DNA from: Methylococcus geothermalis
GTDB taxonomy: Bacteria > Pseudomonadota > Gammaproteobacteria > Methylococcales > Methylococcaceae
Length of the DNA stretch: 64,000 bases
Direction of reading: 5' to 3'
NCBI RefSeq assembly: GCF_012769535.1
Contig: NZ_CP046565.1
Coordinates: 62,001 to 126,000, forward strand
Part shown: one piece after another, positions 1 to 10,300 of the stretch
Position numbering within the stretch: position 1 is the first letter of the stretch
Layout: every line of letters begins with the position of its first letter
Notes under the pieces: generated by a model
The model's database searches: none
Told to the model about the DNA's origin: nothing
Seen by the model: only the letters and a program-made list of their open reading frames with translations
Made by a program: the position numbers and the translations under genes

Positions 1-1964
1 TCAACTTCTTGCTCATCTTCCTCTTGGCGGATCGTCCGGCCCTCCAAAAGCATCTTGGCGGTACTGAGTCCTGCCTGAATGCTGGAGCAAATGCGTTGCT
101 CCATGAGGTTCTTCATGAACCCGCCGCCCTGGCCGAGCTTACCGAGTGCCTTACCAAACAAGCGCGCCTCTCGATAGGCTTCACGGAAGTTCTCATTGGT
201 TCGCAGCGCCTTGGCCTCAAATAGCGCATCGAACCGCCGTGGGTCGCCTACAAGCTGGCGATCTGGATGAACGTCGACACCGACCTTGGTCAACAGTCCA
301 GCCTCTTCGAGGCTGACGCGTTTGCGCAGTACGACGTGACGCACCAATGGGTTCTCTCGCTGGAATAGGGTGGCACCGGAAATTCGGCGCTCCAGCTCAT
401 CTTCCAGGATCTCACGGGTGTCCTCCGTCAAATCTGTAACTGTCTTGGCGGTTTGCCATTCCCCATTGACGACCCCCAAATCCTGGCGAATGGCGCTGAA
501 CAACCTTCTTGCGCGTGGCTCTTGGGTGGAGTCAACCAGGGGTAAGGGCGATTTCAGAAGTTGCCAAGCAAATCCAACATCCGTGACCTCCTGCTCACCG
601 GAAAGGATAGGCAGCACATCACGAGGCCGGTGCCACGGCGCAAAGTCATTGCCGAGGACAAAGTTGCCCTTGCCTTGGTGAAGAATGCCGATCAAATCCC
701 ACAAATCCTCGGGTTGGGTCTGGATCGGGGTGGCCGTTCCCAACAACACATGGTCCGCGCGTGCGGCGATCTCGCGCATGAACGCCAGCAGTTCATTCGG
801 CGTGCCGGCTTCCTTGCCGAAGCCTTGACGGGTTCTGGCCTTGTGCGCCTCGTCCAGAATGACGACGCCGAAGCGCAGACCCAGCAGATGCTGCTTTTCC
901 AGCGAATCGCGCATCATCAGGCCCGTCGAGACGATGCCGATGCGCAGCGGGCAGCGGGCGATCTGCTCGCGCCCTGCAGGCGAGATAACGCGCTCTTCTG
1001 TGTCCAGCCAGACCTTGCCTACGGTATCCCAACGTGCGGTCGGAATGCCCAGCTTGTCCAGCATCTCGGTCTGCCATTGTTCGGTAAGCGTGGCCGGGGC
1101 AAAGATCACCACCGGGCGGCGCGGGCCGTTTTCCTTGTCGGACAGCAGGCACAGCGTGAGCGCCGCCGTGGCGAGTGACAGCGTCTTGCCCAGCCCCACT
1201 TCGTCGGCGAGCAGCAGCCTCACGACACCGTATAGTCGGTAGTGGCGCAAACACTCCGTCAGAAAGCCTTGCTGCCACGGCTGGAGTTGTTGTCCCTCGC
1301 GGTACAGCGGCGACTCGATCAGCACCGCGGGTGCCAGGTCTTCTTCGTCCTCGATTTCGGTAAACTGGATCTCGCGCCGATAACCGCGTCTGCGCACTTC
1401 CCGGATCACGGCCTGCGGCAGCGGCTTGGCGGCGTTCCAGAGAAAGTCGAACTCCTCCTCGATCCACGCTACTCCCTCCGGCGACTCGTCTTCCCACAGG
1501 ATTTCGTAGTGGCGCTGCCAGCCGCTGCGTGTCTCGTTCATCGAGCCAATGAAGCCCAGCCTGCGGCCATCGGCCAGCGTGATCACGCCCGCCTTGCCAT
1601 GCACGAAGCCGCAGATATCGTCAGGCGCGACGCGTACAGCCTGTCCATGCTTACGAAGGAAGGCGTCCAAACGCCGGTAGCGCTCGCGGTTCAGCAGGGC
1701 TTCAGCTGCCAGGCCACGTTCGTTCCAGCGGCCCAGCATCTTGCTCTCGCGCAGTTGCGCCACCTTCAAGTCGTCAGGGTGGATGTCCACATTGCAGACG
1801 ATCTTGACCTCGGGGATGTGCTCCAGCGCCTCGCCTGCCACCTCGAACAAGGAGCTGGTGAAGTAGCCCGCAATGCGCTTGTAGCTCTTGGCACCGGCCA
1901 GATGCTGCATCAGGAAGCTGGCATCCAGGCGGTGCGTGCGCGAAGAAAAGCGCCGAATGCCCAT
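1..1964 (-). CDS. PLD-domain DEAH helicase, 3' end beyond window
   Basis: The frame is open from an ATG at 1964 to the left edge, giving the first 654 or so residues of a longer protein. The N-terminal part looks like a phospholipase-D nuclease domain, with an HGK at about residues 122-124 followed by GSMNE near 140. A SNF2/superfamily 2 helicase core follows: DEVGLGKT (254-261, Walker A), DEAH (371-374, Walker B) and GTATPIQT (409-416, motif III). The start lies 11 nt after the DUF1156 methylase stop, so it is probably the last known gene of the defence operon. By family knowledge it would translocate on or remodel DNA, with PLD as a possible nuclease. The C-terminal helicase half is not visible, and whether the PLD fold is catalytically complete cannot be judged. 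Confidence 0.85.
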   Translation of the reverse strand, partial: MGIRRFSSRTHRLDASFLMQHLAGAKSYKRIAGYFTSSLFEVAGEALEHIPEVKIVCNVDIHPDDLKVAQLRESKMLGRWNERGLAAEALLNRERYRRLDAFLRKHGQAVRVAPDDICGFVHGKAGVITLADGRRLGFIGSMNETRSGWQRHYEILWEDESPEGVAWIEEEFDFLWNAAKPLPQAVIREVRRRGYRREIQFTEIEDEEDLAPAVLIESPLYREGQQLQPWQQGFLTECLRHYRLYGVVRLLLADEVGLGKTLSLATAALTLCLLSDKENGPRRPVVIFAPATLTEQWQTEMLDKLGIPTARWDTVGKVWLDTEERVISPAGREQIARCPLRIGIVSTGLMMRDSLEKQHLLGLRFGVVILDEAHKARTRQGFGKEAGTPNELLAFMREIAARADHVLLGTATPIQTQPEDLWDLIGILHQGKGNFVLGNDFAPWHRPRDVLPILSGEQEVTDVGFAWQLLKSPLPLVDSTQEPRARRLFSAIRQDLGVVNGEWQTAKTVTDLTEDTREILEDELERRISGATLFQRENPLVRHVVLRKRVSLEEAGLLTKVGVDVHPDRQLVGDPRRFDALFEAKALRTNENFREAYREARLFGKALGKLGQGGGFMKNLMEQRICSSIQAGLSTAKMLLEGRTIRQEEDEQEV

Positions 1965-1975
1965 GCCTCAAGCCC

Positions 1976-4954
1976 TCACTCGCCGAAGCGCAGGTTCTTG
2001 AGGCGCGCGCCCAAGACCTCAGCGGCAGTGCGCACCTCCGGTTCCGGTGAGTTGCGCTCGATGAAGGCCAGCATGTCCACCAGCAACGGGCGCACCTCCA
2101 AGAAGTCCGCCATTTCGCCGCGCAACTGATCGACGATGACCTGCGGCTCGGCGTCCTTCAGCCGTTGTTGCAAGGCGATGATCAGCCGCCCCAGCCGGGT
2201 GGCGCCGATCTCAGTGGCCTCGGTCAGATCACGCGAGGCGAATTCGCTGATGCGCTTCAGGCGCGCGTGGTTGGGGCGCATGTCGCCCATCACGCGGCTG
2301 TAGTCCGTCACCCGGAACGCCTTGGCGAAGTTCTGGTAGTTGTCCAGCTTGGTCGAGCCGGTGGTCTTCATGTCCAGCATCCGCAGCACGAAGCGCTCGA
2401 TCCCAGTGAGTTTGGCCCACGTCTCTGCAGACAATTCTTCGGGCACCAGCAGACTCGACGCGGTCTCAGCCGCCTGCTGCACGATTTCGTCCACCACGGT
2501 GACCTCGCCCCGCACGCGCGGGCGCAGGGCATAGCGGGTGACATCCTCGCCGCCGATGTGGGTGTAAGCAGTCAGCACCTTCAGCGCCGCCGCGTATCCG
2601 GCCATCTGCAAGTCGGCGTCGCTCCACACCGGCTCGCCGTGCTGCGTCTTCACGGTGTCATTGAGGTGCATCATGGTTTCGATCTGGCGCGCTACTTCCT
2701 GCCGCACGGCGGGCAACAGGCGCTGCTTGAAGCCGGTGCGTTCGCCTGCGGCGCGCTTCTTCAGCATCAGGATGACCGTGCCCTGGACGTAGCCGCCTTT
2801 CTTGAGTTCCGAGGTGGTTTCGGTGGCGATGTACCACGCGGCCACCACTTGCAGGCCCGCCGCCCAGAAGATGCCGATCAGGTCGCCCCAGACGCTGGTG
2901 TCCTGATGCGTGAACATCACGCATTGCATGCCGTTGTCCGGCATGTGCTCGGCCATCGCGGTGTAGGCCGCGACCATGCCGCGCCGGAAATCTTCATCCT
3001 CACCTTTGATGGCAAGCGCGCGGCGGCTGTCCCAGACCCAGTGCGCGAACTCCGGCGGCGGGTTCTTGCGCAGCCAGGCGATGAAGAATTCGGTGATCTC
3101 CTCGTACTTCACCGCGTCGGCGTAGGGGGGGTCGGTGATGAAGAGGGGTATGAGTGGATGAACACTGGATAGCTCATCAGCCGCCCGGCAATTGATCGAT
3201 TTTTCGATGGCGTTGCTAAGCGAGTCAATTGGGAAATTCGGCCGCAGGTAACCCTGTAAATTAGCAACCCCCCTATGCCCATAGTTGAAAAGCGTATTGA
3301 GCGCTTGGTTATCGAAAGTGTTCGAGGTGTTACCTCCTGCGCCTTTACTCCCACTCCCATTCCATCGTGAAAGCCTGCTGTTCAGATCGAGGGTAGCGAA
3401 GATAGAGAATGCATGAAAAGCTGAGGCTTGCTTTCGCATCAGCGCCCCCAGCAGCAACTGCCGCGGGTTGAAGAGATGGTGCCAGTGGGTCCAGCCGCGC
3501 GTGCGGATCGGCTCGTCGGTCTTGTCCCCCGGCTCGATGCGCATGTCGGGCACCCAGCCCTGCTCCTGCCACTCGGCCAGGTGCTTGGCTACATACTCCT
3601 CGACGATGCGCTCGCGCTCGAGGTCCTCCTCGGTCACCGCCCGGAACTCGTAGTCGTAGCTCTTGCCCGAATCCCTGGGCCGCATCCACTGGATGCAGTA
3701 GAGCCGCTCCTGGAAGATGTCCTCGGGCCGGGGCTTGAAGTCGTGCTTCTCCCACAGGCGCAGCTGGTTGCCGGTGGTGCCGTCGGGCTTCTTGTAGTCG
3801 CCGCGTAGCGTCGAGATCTTGGTGCGGTACTCGCGGCCATCCACCGTGTGGACCATGTAGGGGTCCTGCCCGCGGCCATCCGAGCGCACCGTGCCGAGCT
3901 CCGCGGCCTTGAGCTCCGCGTCGCTCACGTCGGAGCGGATGGCGATGTCGTAGCGTTTGCGCCCGGGGTCGGGCACCAGCTCGGCGGTCACCTTGTAGCC
4001 CTTGCTCACCACCAGCGTCGGCAAGAGCGGCACCATCCAGCCGGTCTGCGGGCAGCGGACCTCGACGCAGTAGAGAAACACCTTGGCGCGCCAGCCCTGG
4101 CCGTCGGTCTCGATGCCGAGGCGGTCGATCTCGGCCAGCACCTTCTTGACCAGCGCCTGCTGGTCGCGCTTGAGCTGCTCGCGCTCCTCCTTGGAGCCGC
4201 CGACGATGTGGAAGGCGCCCCAAGTCAGCATGCAGGCGATGGGGTTGAGGTCGGAGGCGTAGGCGTCGCAGCCGATGCGCGCGGCCTCGAAAGGAATGGA
4301 GCCGCCACCGCAGAAGGTATCGCCCACGCGCGGGCGGTGGCCGTAGCGCAGGATGCCCAATTGCTCGACCAGCTCCGGCAAAGACTGCGCGTTCACACCC
4401 AGGTGGGCGTAGTGACGATTGACCTCCGGCCACACCGGGGCGTACAGCCAGTCCTGATCCACTTCTTCCGGACGCTTGCCCAGGCTGGCCTTCTCTTCGT
4501 AGCTGGATAGCGTGGTCAGCGCCTGCCGGTACAGCACCAGCTTGTCGTCGTCGGTGAGGTCGCGCCGCCAGCCGCGCCCGCGGAAGTAGCGTTCCGGGTC
4601 GGCAATCGGAATCAGCGCTTGCAGTTTGCTGGCAGAAAACGCATTGGCCGCCAGCGCGCGGCGCGCCAGGCCTTCATCGTCGAAGGCCATCAATTTCTCG
4701 AAGATGGCAAGATCGGCCTCCGCATCGCCGGTGGCGGGCAACAAGCTGCCCAGCACGATGGCCCGCACCAGAATCAGCGGCTTGCGGCCCTTCCAATAGG
4801 AACCCAGACCGGTCAGGGTTTGACCAGCACCGGCCTTGCGTTCACTTTGCGCTTCGAACGACACCTTCTGCGCCGGGAAAACCGTTTCAATCAGCGCGGG
4901 TGCGTCTTTCAGTGCCAGCGGCGTGAGCGTTGTCGTTGTTGTCTTTGCATGCAT
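1976..4954 (-). CDS. DUF1156 adenine-specific DNA methylase
   Basis: This 992-residue protein begins with a DUF1156 region. It then shows the SAM-binding motif FCGGGS at about 214-219 and the catalytic DPPY at about 608-611, the signature of amino-methyltransferases acting on adenine N6 or cytosine N4. The two motifs are separated by nearly 400 residues, which is long and may include the target-recognition part. The start is 13 nt after the darG stop and the gene is followed 11 nt later by the helicase. Its role is inferred to be self-marking, or a methylation-dependent step of the defence operon. From roughly 3140 to 3445 the DNA is visibly richer in A and T than the rest of the gene, coding for about residues 504-605 just before DPPY. 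Confidence 0.9.
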   Translation of the reverse strand: MHAKTTTTTLTPLALKDAPALIETVFPAQKVSFEAQSERKAGAGQTLTGLGSYWKGRKPLILVRAIVLGSLLPATGDAEADLAIFEKLMAFDDEGLARRALAANAFSASKLQALIPIADPERYFRGRGWRRDLTDDDKLVLYRQALTTLSSYEEKASLGKRPEEVDQDWLYAPVWPEVNRHYAHLGVNAQSLPELVEQLGILRYGHRPRVGDTFCGGGSIPFEAARIGCDAYASDLNPIACMLTWGAFHIVGGSKEEREQLKRDQQALVKKVLAEIDRLGIETDGQGWRAKVFLYCVEVRCPQTGWMVPLLPTLVVSKGYKVTAELVPDPGRKRYDIAIRSDVSDAELKAAELGTVRSDGRGQDPYMVHTVDGREYRTKISTLRGDYKKPDGTTGNQLRLWEKHDFKPRPEDIFQERLYCIQWMRPRDSGKSYDYEFRAVTEEDLERERIVEEYVAKHLAEWQEQGWVPDMRIEPGDKTDEPIRTRGWTHWHHLFNPRQLLLGALMRKQASAFHAFSIFATLDLNSRLSRWNGSGSKGAGGNTSNTFDNQALNTLFNYGHRGVANLQGYLRPNFPIDSLSNAIEKSINCRAADELSSVHPLIPLFITDPPYADAVKYEEITEFFIAWLRKNPPPEFAHWVWDSRRALAIKGEDEDFRRGMVAAYTAMAEHMPDNGMQCVMFTHQDTSVWGDLIGIFWAAGLQVVAAWYIATETTSELKKGGYVQGTVILMLKKRAAGERTGFKQRLLPAVRQEVARQIETMMHLNDTVKTQHGEPVWSDADLQMAGYAAALKVLTAYTHIGGEDVTRYALRPRVRGEVTVVDEIVQQAAETASSLLVPEELSAETWAKLTGIERFVLRMLDMKTTGSTKLDNYQNFAKAFRVTDYSRVMGDMRPNHARLKRISEFASRDLTEATEIGATRLGRLIIALQQRLKDAEPQVIVDQLRGEMADFLEVRPLLVDMLAFIERNSPEPEVRTAAEVLGARLKNLRFGE

Positions 4955-4967
4955 CGCTTGTTCTTCT

Positions 4968-6026
4968 TCAATGGGTCGCCAGGCCTGCGGGCGGCAGCCA
5001 GCCCTGCGACTTCAGCCGTTCCTCCGCGATGGCGAGCTGGCGGGGCGTGAACTGCTGCTTGCGGGGGTTCCAGGCATAGACCCGACGCGCCACGCTGTCG
5101 TGTTGGGTCGCGCCTTCGCGGCTCATCACCCAATGCACGGTGGCCAGCAGCTCCAGGCCGTAGGGCGATTCGAATCCTTCGACCAAGCGTGTGACGCGCT
5201 CGAAGCGGATGCGGCTGATTTCGTGCTGGTCGAGGAAGTCCTTGGCTTCCTCGACTGCACCGGGCACGAGGCTCAAGGGCTTGTCGGGGGCGTCGCCGCC
5301 GTCGGCGTAACCCGCGATCAGGTGACCTTCGACCGTGCGCAGCACGTGGCGAAGATTTTCCGCGTAAGGGCCATAAGGCCCCTTGACGTACTTCAGCCGC
5401 AGGGGCTCCCCCGCCTCCTGCATGAAGTACATCAGCTTGTGGACTTCCAGCAGAGTGACGAAGGGGTCGAGCAGGCCGTCAAGGTAACGTTGAATGAGTT
5501 CAACCAAAGCAGCACGGCCTGCCGTCATCTTGGGCACTTCCCGGACGTGGGCCATCCTGTCGCTGGCGGGAGCGCCGTTGGGTTCGAACACCAGCACCTG
5601 CACGTCGGCAAGACCCGCCAGGGCTCGCTCGATGCGAGGGCGCACCTCGTTCCAGTCCAGCCCACCCAAGCCACTGCCCAGCGGGGGGATGGCAATGGAG
5701 CGGATGCCCTTGTCGCGGATGACCTTCACGAGATCGACAAGGCCCGACTCGATGTCTTCGATACGGCTTTTGCCGCGCCAGTGGCGCTTGGTCGGGAAGT
5801 TGATGATGAAACGTGGCGGCGTGAGTTGGCCGGTCTCGAAGACGAACATGCGACCGGGCTGCACGGTTTCGCGCTTGCAGGCAGCCTCGTAAGCCTTGAA
5901 GTTTTCGGGGAAGGTGTTCTTGAACTGCAAGGCGATGCCGCGCCCCATGACGCCAACGCAGTTGACGGTGTTGACCAGCGCGTCTGCCTCGCACCTAAGG
6001 ATATCGCCAGAGGTGTATTCGATCAT
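4968..6026 (-). CDS. darG: DarG macrodomain antitoxin
   Basis: This 352-residue protein opens with a macrodomain, with NTVNCVGVMGRGIALQF in the first 40 residues and PPLGSGLGGLDW near 115. That fold in DarG removes ADP-ribose from thymidine in DNA. The C-terminal half, containing YGPYAENLRHVL, matches the DarG domain that binds and blocks DarT. I chose the ATG at 6026 because GAGAGGAG lies just upstream; a GTG at 6047 would directly abut the darT stop. It follows darT by 21 nt and precedes the methylase by 13 nt, so toxin, antitoxin and methylase are likely co-transcribed. Confidence 0.9.
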   Translation of the reverse strand: MIEYTSGDILRCEADALVNTVNCVGVMGRGIALQFKNTFPENFKAYEAACKRETVQPGRMFVFETGQLTPPRFIINFPTKRHWRGKSRIEDIESGLVDLVKVIRDKGIRSIAIPPLGSGLGGLDWNEVRPRIERALAGLADVQVLVFEPNGAPASDRMAHVREVPKMTAGRAALVELIQRYLDGLLDPFVTLLEVHKLMYFMQEAGEPLRLKYVKGPYGPYAENLRHVLRTVEGHLIAGYADGGDAPDKPLSLVPGAVEEAKDFLDQHEISRIRFERVTRLVEGFESPYGLELLATVHWVMSREGATQHDSVARRVYAWNPRKQQFTPRQLAIAEERLKSQGWLPPAGLATH

Positions 6027-6047
6027 GGCTGTGCTCCTCTCACTCAC

Positions 6048-6698
6048 TCAGTAATACCATTCCGGGCGGACTTCGACCGTGGGCCGGTGCCCGTGTGCGG
6101 GAATGGCGTTGACCACTTGTCGATACACCGTGTCCGACTGCACGCCGATACGCTCGATCAGGTGCCAAGGGAAGCGGTTCTCCAGCAGGAACTCTGCCTG
6201 TTTGCCTTCCTTGTGTGCTCGCCAGTCGCGGGCCTGCACGGCTGTCCAGTCGATCTCGTACAGATGCGCAAGATCACTGCGATCCTCGAAATAGTTCGAG
6301 CCTGCATTCGAGAGCGTGAAAGCCCAGCGCACGGACTGTGCGTTGGCCCAGGCGACCGTGGCATGCAGATCCGCCTCGAAGTGCAGGATCGGCCCTTGCC
6401 CGCCACGATAGGCCAACTCCTGATGATTGCCCTGATGGATCAAGTAGAGCATCACCGAGCGCGGACAGAAATAGAATGGGACGCAGTCGCCGACGTGCAG
6501 GTCGGGATGGCTGCTTAGACGCAGCTCGTTCAAGCGCCGCTGCTTGATGCTGCTCATGCCGATGGTTGTGCCCCCAGGCGCGCGCCGCACAACTTCCGCG
6601 TCGCACCAAAGACATCCATCAGCCACGATGGAGGGTAGGCGATCCACATGGGCGATGTGATAGATCTTTGGCCGGGGCGGCACGAGCACGGCACTCAT
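6048..6698 (-). CDS. darT: DarT DNA ADP-ribosyltransferase toxin (DUF4433)
   Basis: The 216-residue product matches the DarT/DUF4433 family, which attaches ADP-ribose from NAD+ to thymidines in single-stranded DNA and stops replication. Visible hallmarks are the N-terminal KIYHIAHVDRLPSI (11-24), GMSSIKQRRL (47-56), and KQAEFLLE, whose glutamate at about 169 fits the catalytic position. The start overlaps the DUF3780 stop by 4 nt (ATGA), and darG follows. DarTG pairs are known phage-defence modules. Here the pair sits inside a larger defence operon, not on its own. Confidence 0.9.
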   Translation of the reverse strand: MSAVLVPPRPKIYHIAHVDRLPSIVADGCLWCDAEVVRRAPGGTTIGMSSIKQRRLNELRLSSHPDLHVGDCVPFYFCPRSVMLYLIHQGNHQELAYRGGQGPILHFEADLHATVAWANAQSVRWAFTLSNAGSNYFEDRSDLAHLYEIDWTAVQARDWRAHKEGKQAEFLLENRFPWHLIERIGVQSDTVYRQVVNAIPAHGHRPTVEVRPEWYY

Positions 6699-7321
6699 GG
6701 CGTCTCGTCCCCGAACAGATCGAGCAAGGGGCGACCATCGTCCCGATCACGAATGCCGCGGCGCGAACGCGGAGCGAGCAGGTCGCTCTGTACCACGTCG
6801 CCCAGGGCGTGCTGCAGGGCTGCGCGCCAGCCCTTGCCCGCATCCATGACCCCTCCGGTGCTCATCACGGTCATGCCGAACAGCCACCAGCGTTCTTCCG
6901 GACGCAGCGCCAGCCAGTTGCGCACGGCCACGGGGATCTTTTCCATGTCCATGCGCTCGACGGCCCAGGCCAGCACGCACAGCTCTTTGCCCAGCAGGCG
7001 GTCCACTGGATTTTCGCCGACTTTCCATGCGCTGGGTTTCAAGCCGTGCGCCGACAGGCGCGCATTGAAGGCGCGTTGCACTTCGGCGCGGATGGCAGTC
7101 CAGCGTGGGCGATCCAGCACCACACGGTCGATGATCGCATGGTTGGAGTTGACGACCTGTAAGCCCAGATATTCGCTGATCTGAACTTTGCCGGTGCTGC
7201 TTCTGGGGATGATGACCTTGAAGTGATGAGGATCGGAGGTTGCGGGCACACCGAAGCCCAGCGTGTGGGGCACCTGCGCACGCGCCTTGGGTGATTCGGT
7301 GTTTGCTGCGGCCTTGGCCAT
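6695..7321 (-). CDS. DUF3780 anti-phage-associated protein
   Basis: This 208-residue protein resembles the DUF3780 family, which I recall being labelled 'anti-phage-associated' in public annotation together with DUF499 and DUF1156 proteins. No catalytic motif is visible. The middle is tryptophan-rich and mostly helical in character (ERWWLFGMTVMSTGG). It starts 2 nt after the DUF499 stop and overlaps darT by 4 nt, so translation is probably coupled in both directions. Its biochemical role is unknown; an adaptor or specificity function within the operon is only an inference. Confidence 0.75.
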   Translation of the reverse strand: MAKAAANTESPKARAQVPHTLGFGVPATSDPHHFKVIIPRSSTGKVQISEYLGLQVVNSNHAIIDRVVLDRPRWTAIRAEVQRAFNARLSAHGLKPSAWKVGENPVDRLLGKELCVLAWAVERMDMEKIPVAVRNWLALRPEERWWLFGMTVMSTGGVMDAGKGWRAALQHALGDVVQSDLLAPRSRRGIRDRDDGRPLLDLFGDETP

Positions 7322-7323
7322 CT

Positions 7324-10300
7324 TCAGTCCTCTTGGCTGACGTCACCCGGCTTCAATTCGACCGCGGCGAGCTTGGCGAATTCCTTCAGCGCAAAGCCGG
7401 TTTCGAATTGAATGCCCTCGCTGATGGCGATGTTGAGTGGCGCATCCGGCTCCCGCAGCAGCTCGCGCAAGCTGTTGACAACCCCTTCAATGATGGCCGC
7501 CGTGACTTCGCGCTCCTGAAAGCGAACGGTCACGGTATTTTCTCCTTCGCCGATCTCGATGCGCACACCTTTGAAGCGCGTGCCCGGCTGATCACGAAAA
7601 CGGTTGATGACCCCGAAGACGCGGTCGGTGGTGTCGAGCGCGACGCGCTTGCCCTGCAGGCGCGCCGGCTTGCTGTCGATGATTTGAACCGTCTTGTCGC
7701 CGCTGGCGGGAATCTGGAAGTCCGCCGTCTTGTTCGCCTCGCCAGCGCAGGCAAACACCAGCAGGCGGTAGGCTGCAGGACCGATCTCGAACGGCCCCTC
7801 ATAGCGGATGCCGTCCTTGGGGTTGGAGCCGTCGAGCGTGTAGTAGAGCTCGGCGCGCGGTGTGGCGGCCAGGGTTACGCGGCGCTTGTCGGCAATAGAT
7901 TCCACCTGGTGGCGGATCTTGAGATCCGCCAGCCAACGCACGGGTGGGGCGCTTTCATGTTGCCCGGTGGTGTCCTTGACCCAGAAGTAGAGGGTGCCTT
8001 CCGTGGTGCTGAAGTTGTCGATGTCCTCGACCTTTCGATCCTTGTCGGACACGTCCGGCTTGGTGGACCAGTACACGACCGGGCTATCGCCGGCATGGCG
8101 CGGCGTGAGACTCAGAGCCGTTTCACCGGTTTCCGTTTTGGCATTGACGACGGTGACGTTGACGGTGGCCTTGTCTTTGGGGAACGGGCCTTTTTCGATG
8201 TAGCCATCCTCGCCCAACCGCCAGCGGCCTTGTTTTAACGCCTCAGTCTTGAGGGTGTCCAATCCGCTCGCACCTGGCATCCAAGGCCAAATGGGAGAGC
8301 ATTTGGCGCGGGTGACAACATCCTTCCATGGGGTACGGCGGTTGTCCTTGCCGGAGGGCCACAGATAGGCCTCGGCCTGCGCGAAGTACTCGTCGAGGTT
8401 GCCTTTGTTGAGCTCGGCCACGAGCTTGTAGTCGGCGCGCGGACTTGACAGGAGGTTTTCAATCTGGGTTTCGGCGGACTGGTCGCCCTGCCCAAGCTTG
8501 AGACCCTGATCGATGGTGACCCCGGCTAGCGCGTCGCGCCCGTCCACCGGATCGTTGCCAGGAAAGTAAAGGCGGTTGTAGGCTGCCGATAGTGCCTTGT
8601 TGAAGCGGTCCTCGGCTTCTTCCAGGCGGTCGCGGGCTTCCTCGTACAAGGTGTCGCCGGGTTTGAGGCGTTTGAAAATCTGTTCGATCGCGTACAGCTC
8701 GCGCAGACGGTCTTCTACCGCGTCGGCCAGATGGCTGTCCTGGCCCGTCAGTACCAACAGGTTATTCTTCTCCTGTTGGTAATTGAAGAAGTTCTGCAAC
8801 TCGCTAGGGGGTAACTTACCGTCGGGCTTGATGACGATCAGGGTACGCGGGCCGCCGAGCTTGAGTTCGTCCAGCTTGGGCAGCACCTGCACATCCTGAT
8901 AGGCGATCTTGCGAACCGGATCGAGAATGCCCGTGAGGCGGTTGATGAGCGCCTGATCGACCTTGGGCTGTGGTACCTCCTTGGCATTGCGCTCGATCTG
9001 GCGCGACAGGTTCTCCGTTTCCTTGATGAAGAAGCGCTGCTCCTCGCGGTGGAGGTACCACGCGGATTCCCGCAGGCGCTGCAGCGCTTGCAGAAATTCA
9101 TCCGGTTTGCGCTGAGGGGCGGCGAGAAACTCGATCAGCTCGCTGTCGGACAAGCCAATGCGTCCGCCGACGGCGCGCGACAGGCTCGACGCCAGCAGCA
9201 ATGTCATGAGCTGTTGCGCCGCGTCGCTCCCCAGCTCGGCATCGATGTGCTCGGCAATGGCGTTGCCGTTGTCGGCGATGTCTCGCGTCACGGCAGGCAT
9301 CAGCCTGGGAGCGATGCGCTCGATCTCGTCCTTGACCTGATCGTCGTTGAGGTTGAGGTGCTGTGTGCCGATGAGGAAGACATCGTCCGTCGTGCGCTCA
9401 TCGACGCTTTTGAGCAAGCGCGCGGTGAACTGCATCAGGCCACGGGTCTGGCGGAAACCTTCGTTCTCCTTGAACAGAGCAACGAGGTGCTTGAAGGACG
9501 GATGGAAGGGGTAGGTTTCTCTGACCTGCTCGGCGATCTGCTCGATGCTGCTAGCTACGATATAGCCGCCATCCTCGGCCTTCTTGACTTGCTGCGCGTA
9601 TTCCTCCGCGATGTCGGAGACGACGCGCTCGTCCGGCAGTTCGTCGATAAGGCGCTTCTTGAGGATTTCGTAGATTTCGTTGCCCGCCAGTTGCACTGGC
9701 GTGATGGTCATCGCTTGACGGCGGGTTTCCTGCTGCAGGTTGGAAATGGCATCGGCGAGCGCCTTGGTCTGGGCCTTGTAACTGCCCGAGAGGTTGGCGA
9801 CCACGATGGCGCAGTTGGGCAACTCCAGTGCGGCGCTCATCAGGCTGCTCAGGCTGTAGACCACCATGTTGGCCAGCGTGCCTTGCCCGAACACCTGCGT
9901 GCTGGCGTTGTCCAGATAGGGCGGCAGCTCGTCCAGGAGGATGAGCGTAGGTTCGTCGCCGATGATCTCCTTCCACACGCGCTGGTCGACGGCCTTCGGC
10001 CCGTTGACCCAGTAGGGCTTGATGGCTTCAGCACAACCGAGCTGGGTGGCGATTTCACCCCAGATGTAGTTGTCAGGATTGTTGCGGCCATTGAAGGCGG
10101 CGATACGGGCCTGACCGAAATCCACGCGAGCACTCAAGTCAGCCGTGAGAACTTCTGAACGCAGATGAGGGTGACGCGCCAGCAGACCGAGTGCAATCAT
10201 CATGTGCGTCTTACCGCCACCCATGGCTTGGGTCAGTTCGAAGACGGCCTGATCAGACTTACCGGACAAGCGCAGTAGGCCTTCGCGGAAGAGTTGCTCC

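Noticed and set aside
9049-10158. Long plus-strand frame within the DUF499 gene
   Set aside because: It is the antisense of a clear ATPase gene and has no motif or ribosome-binding site.
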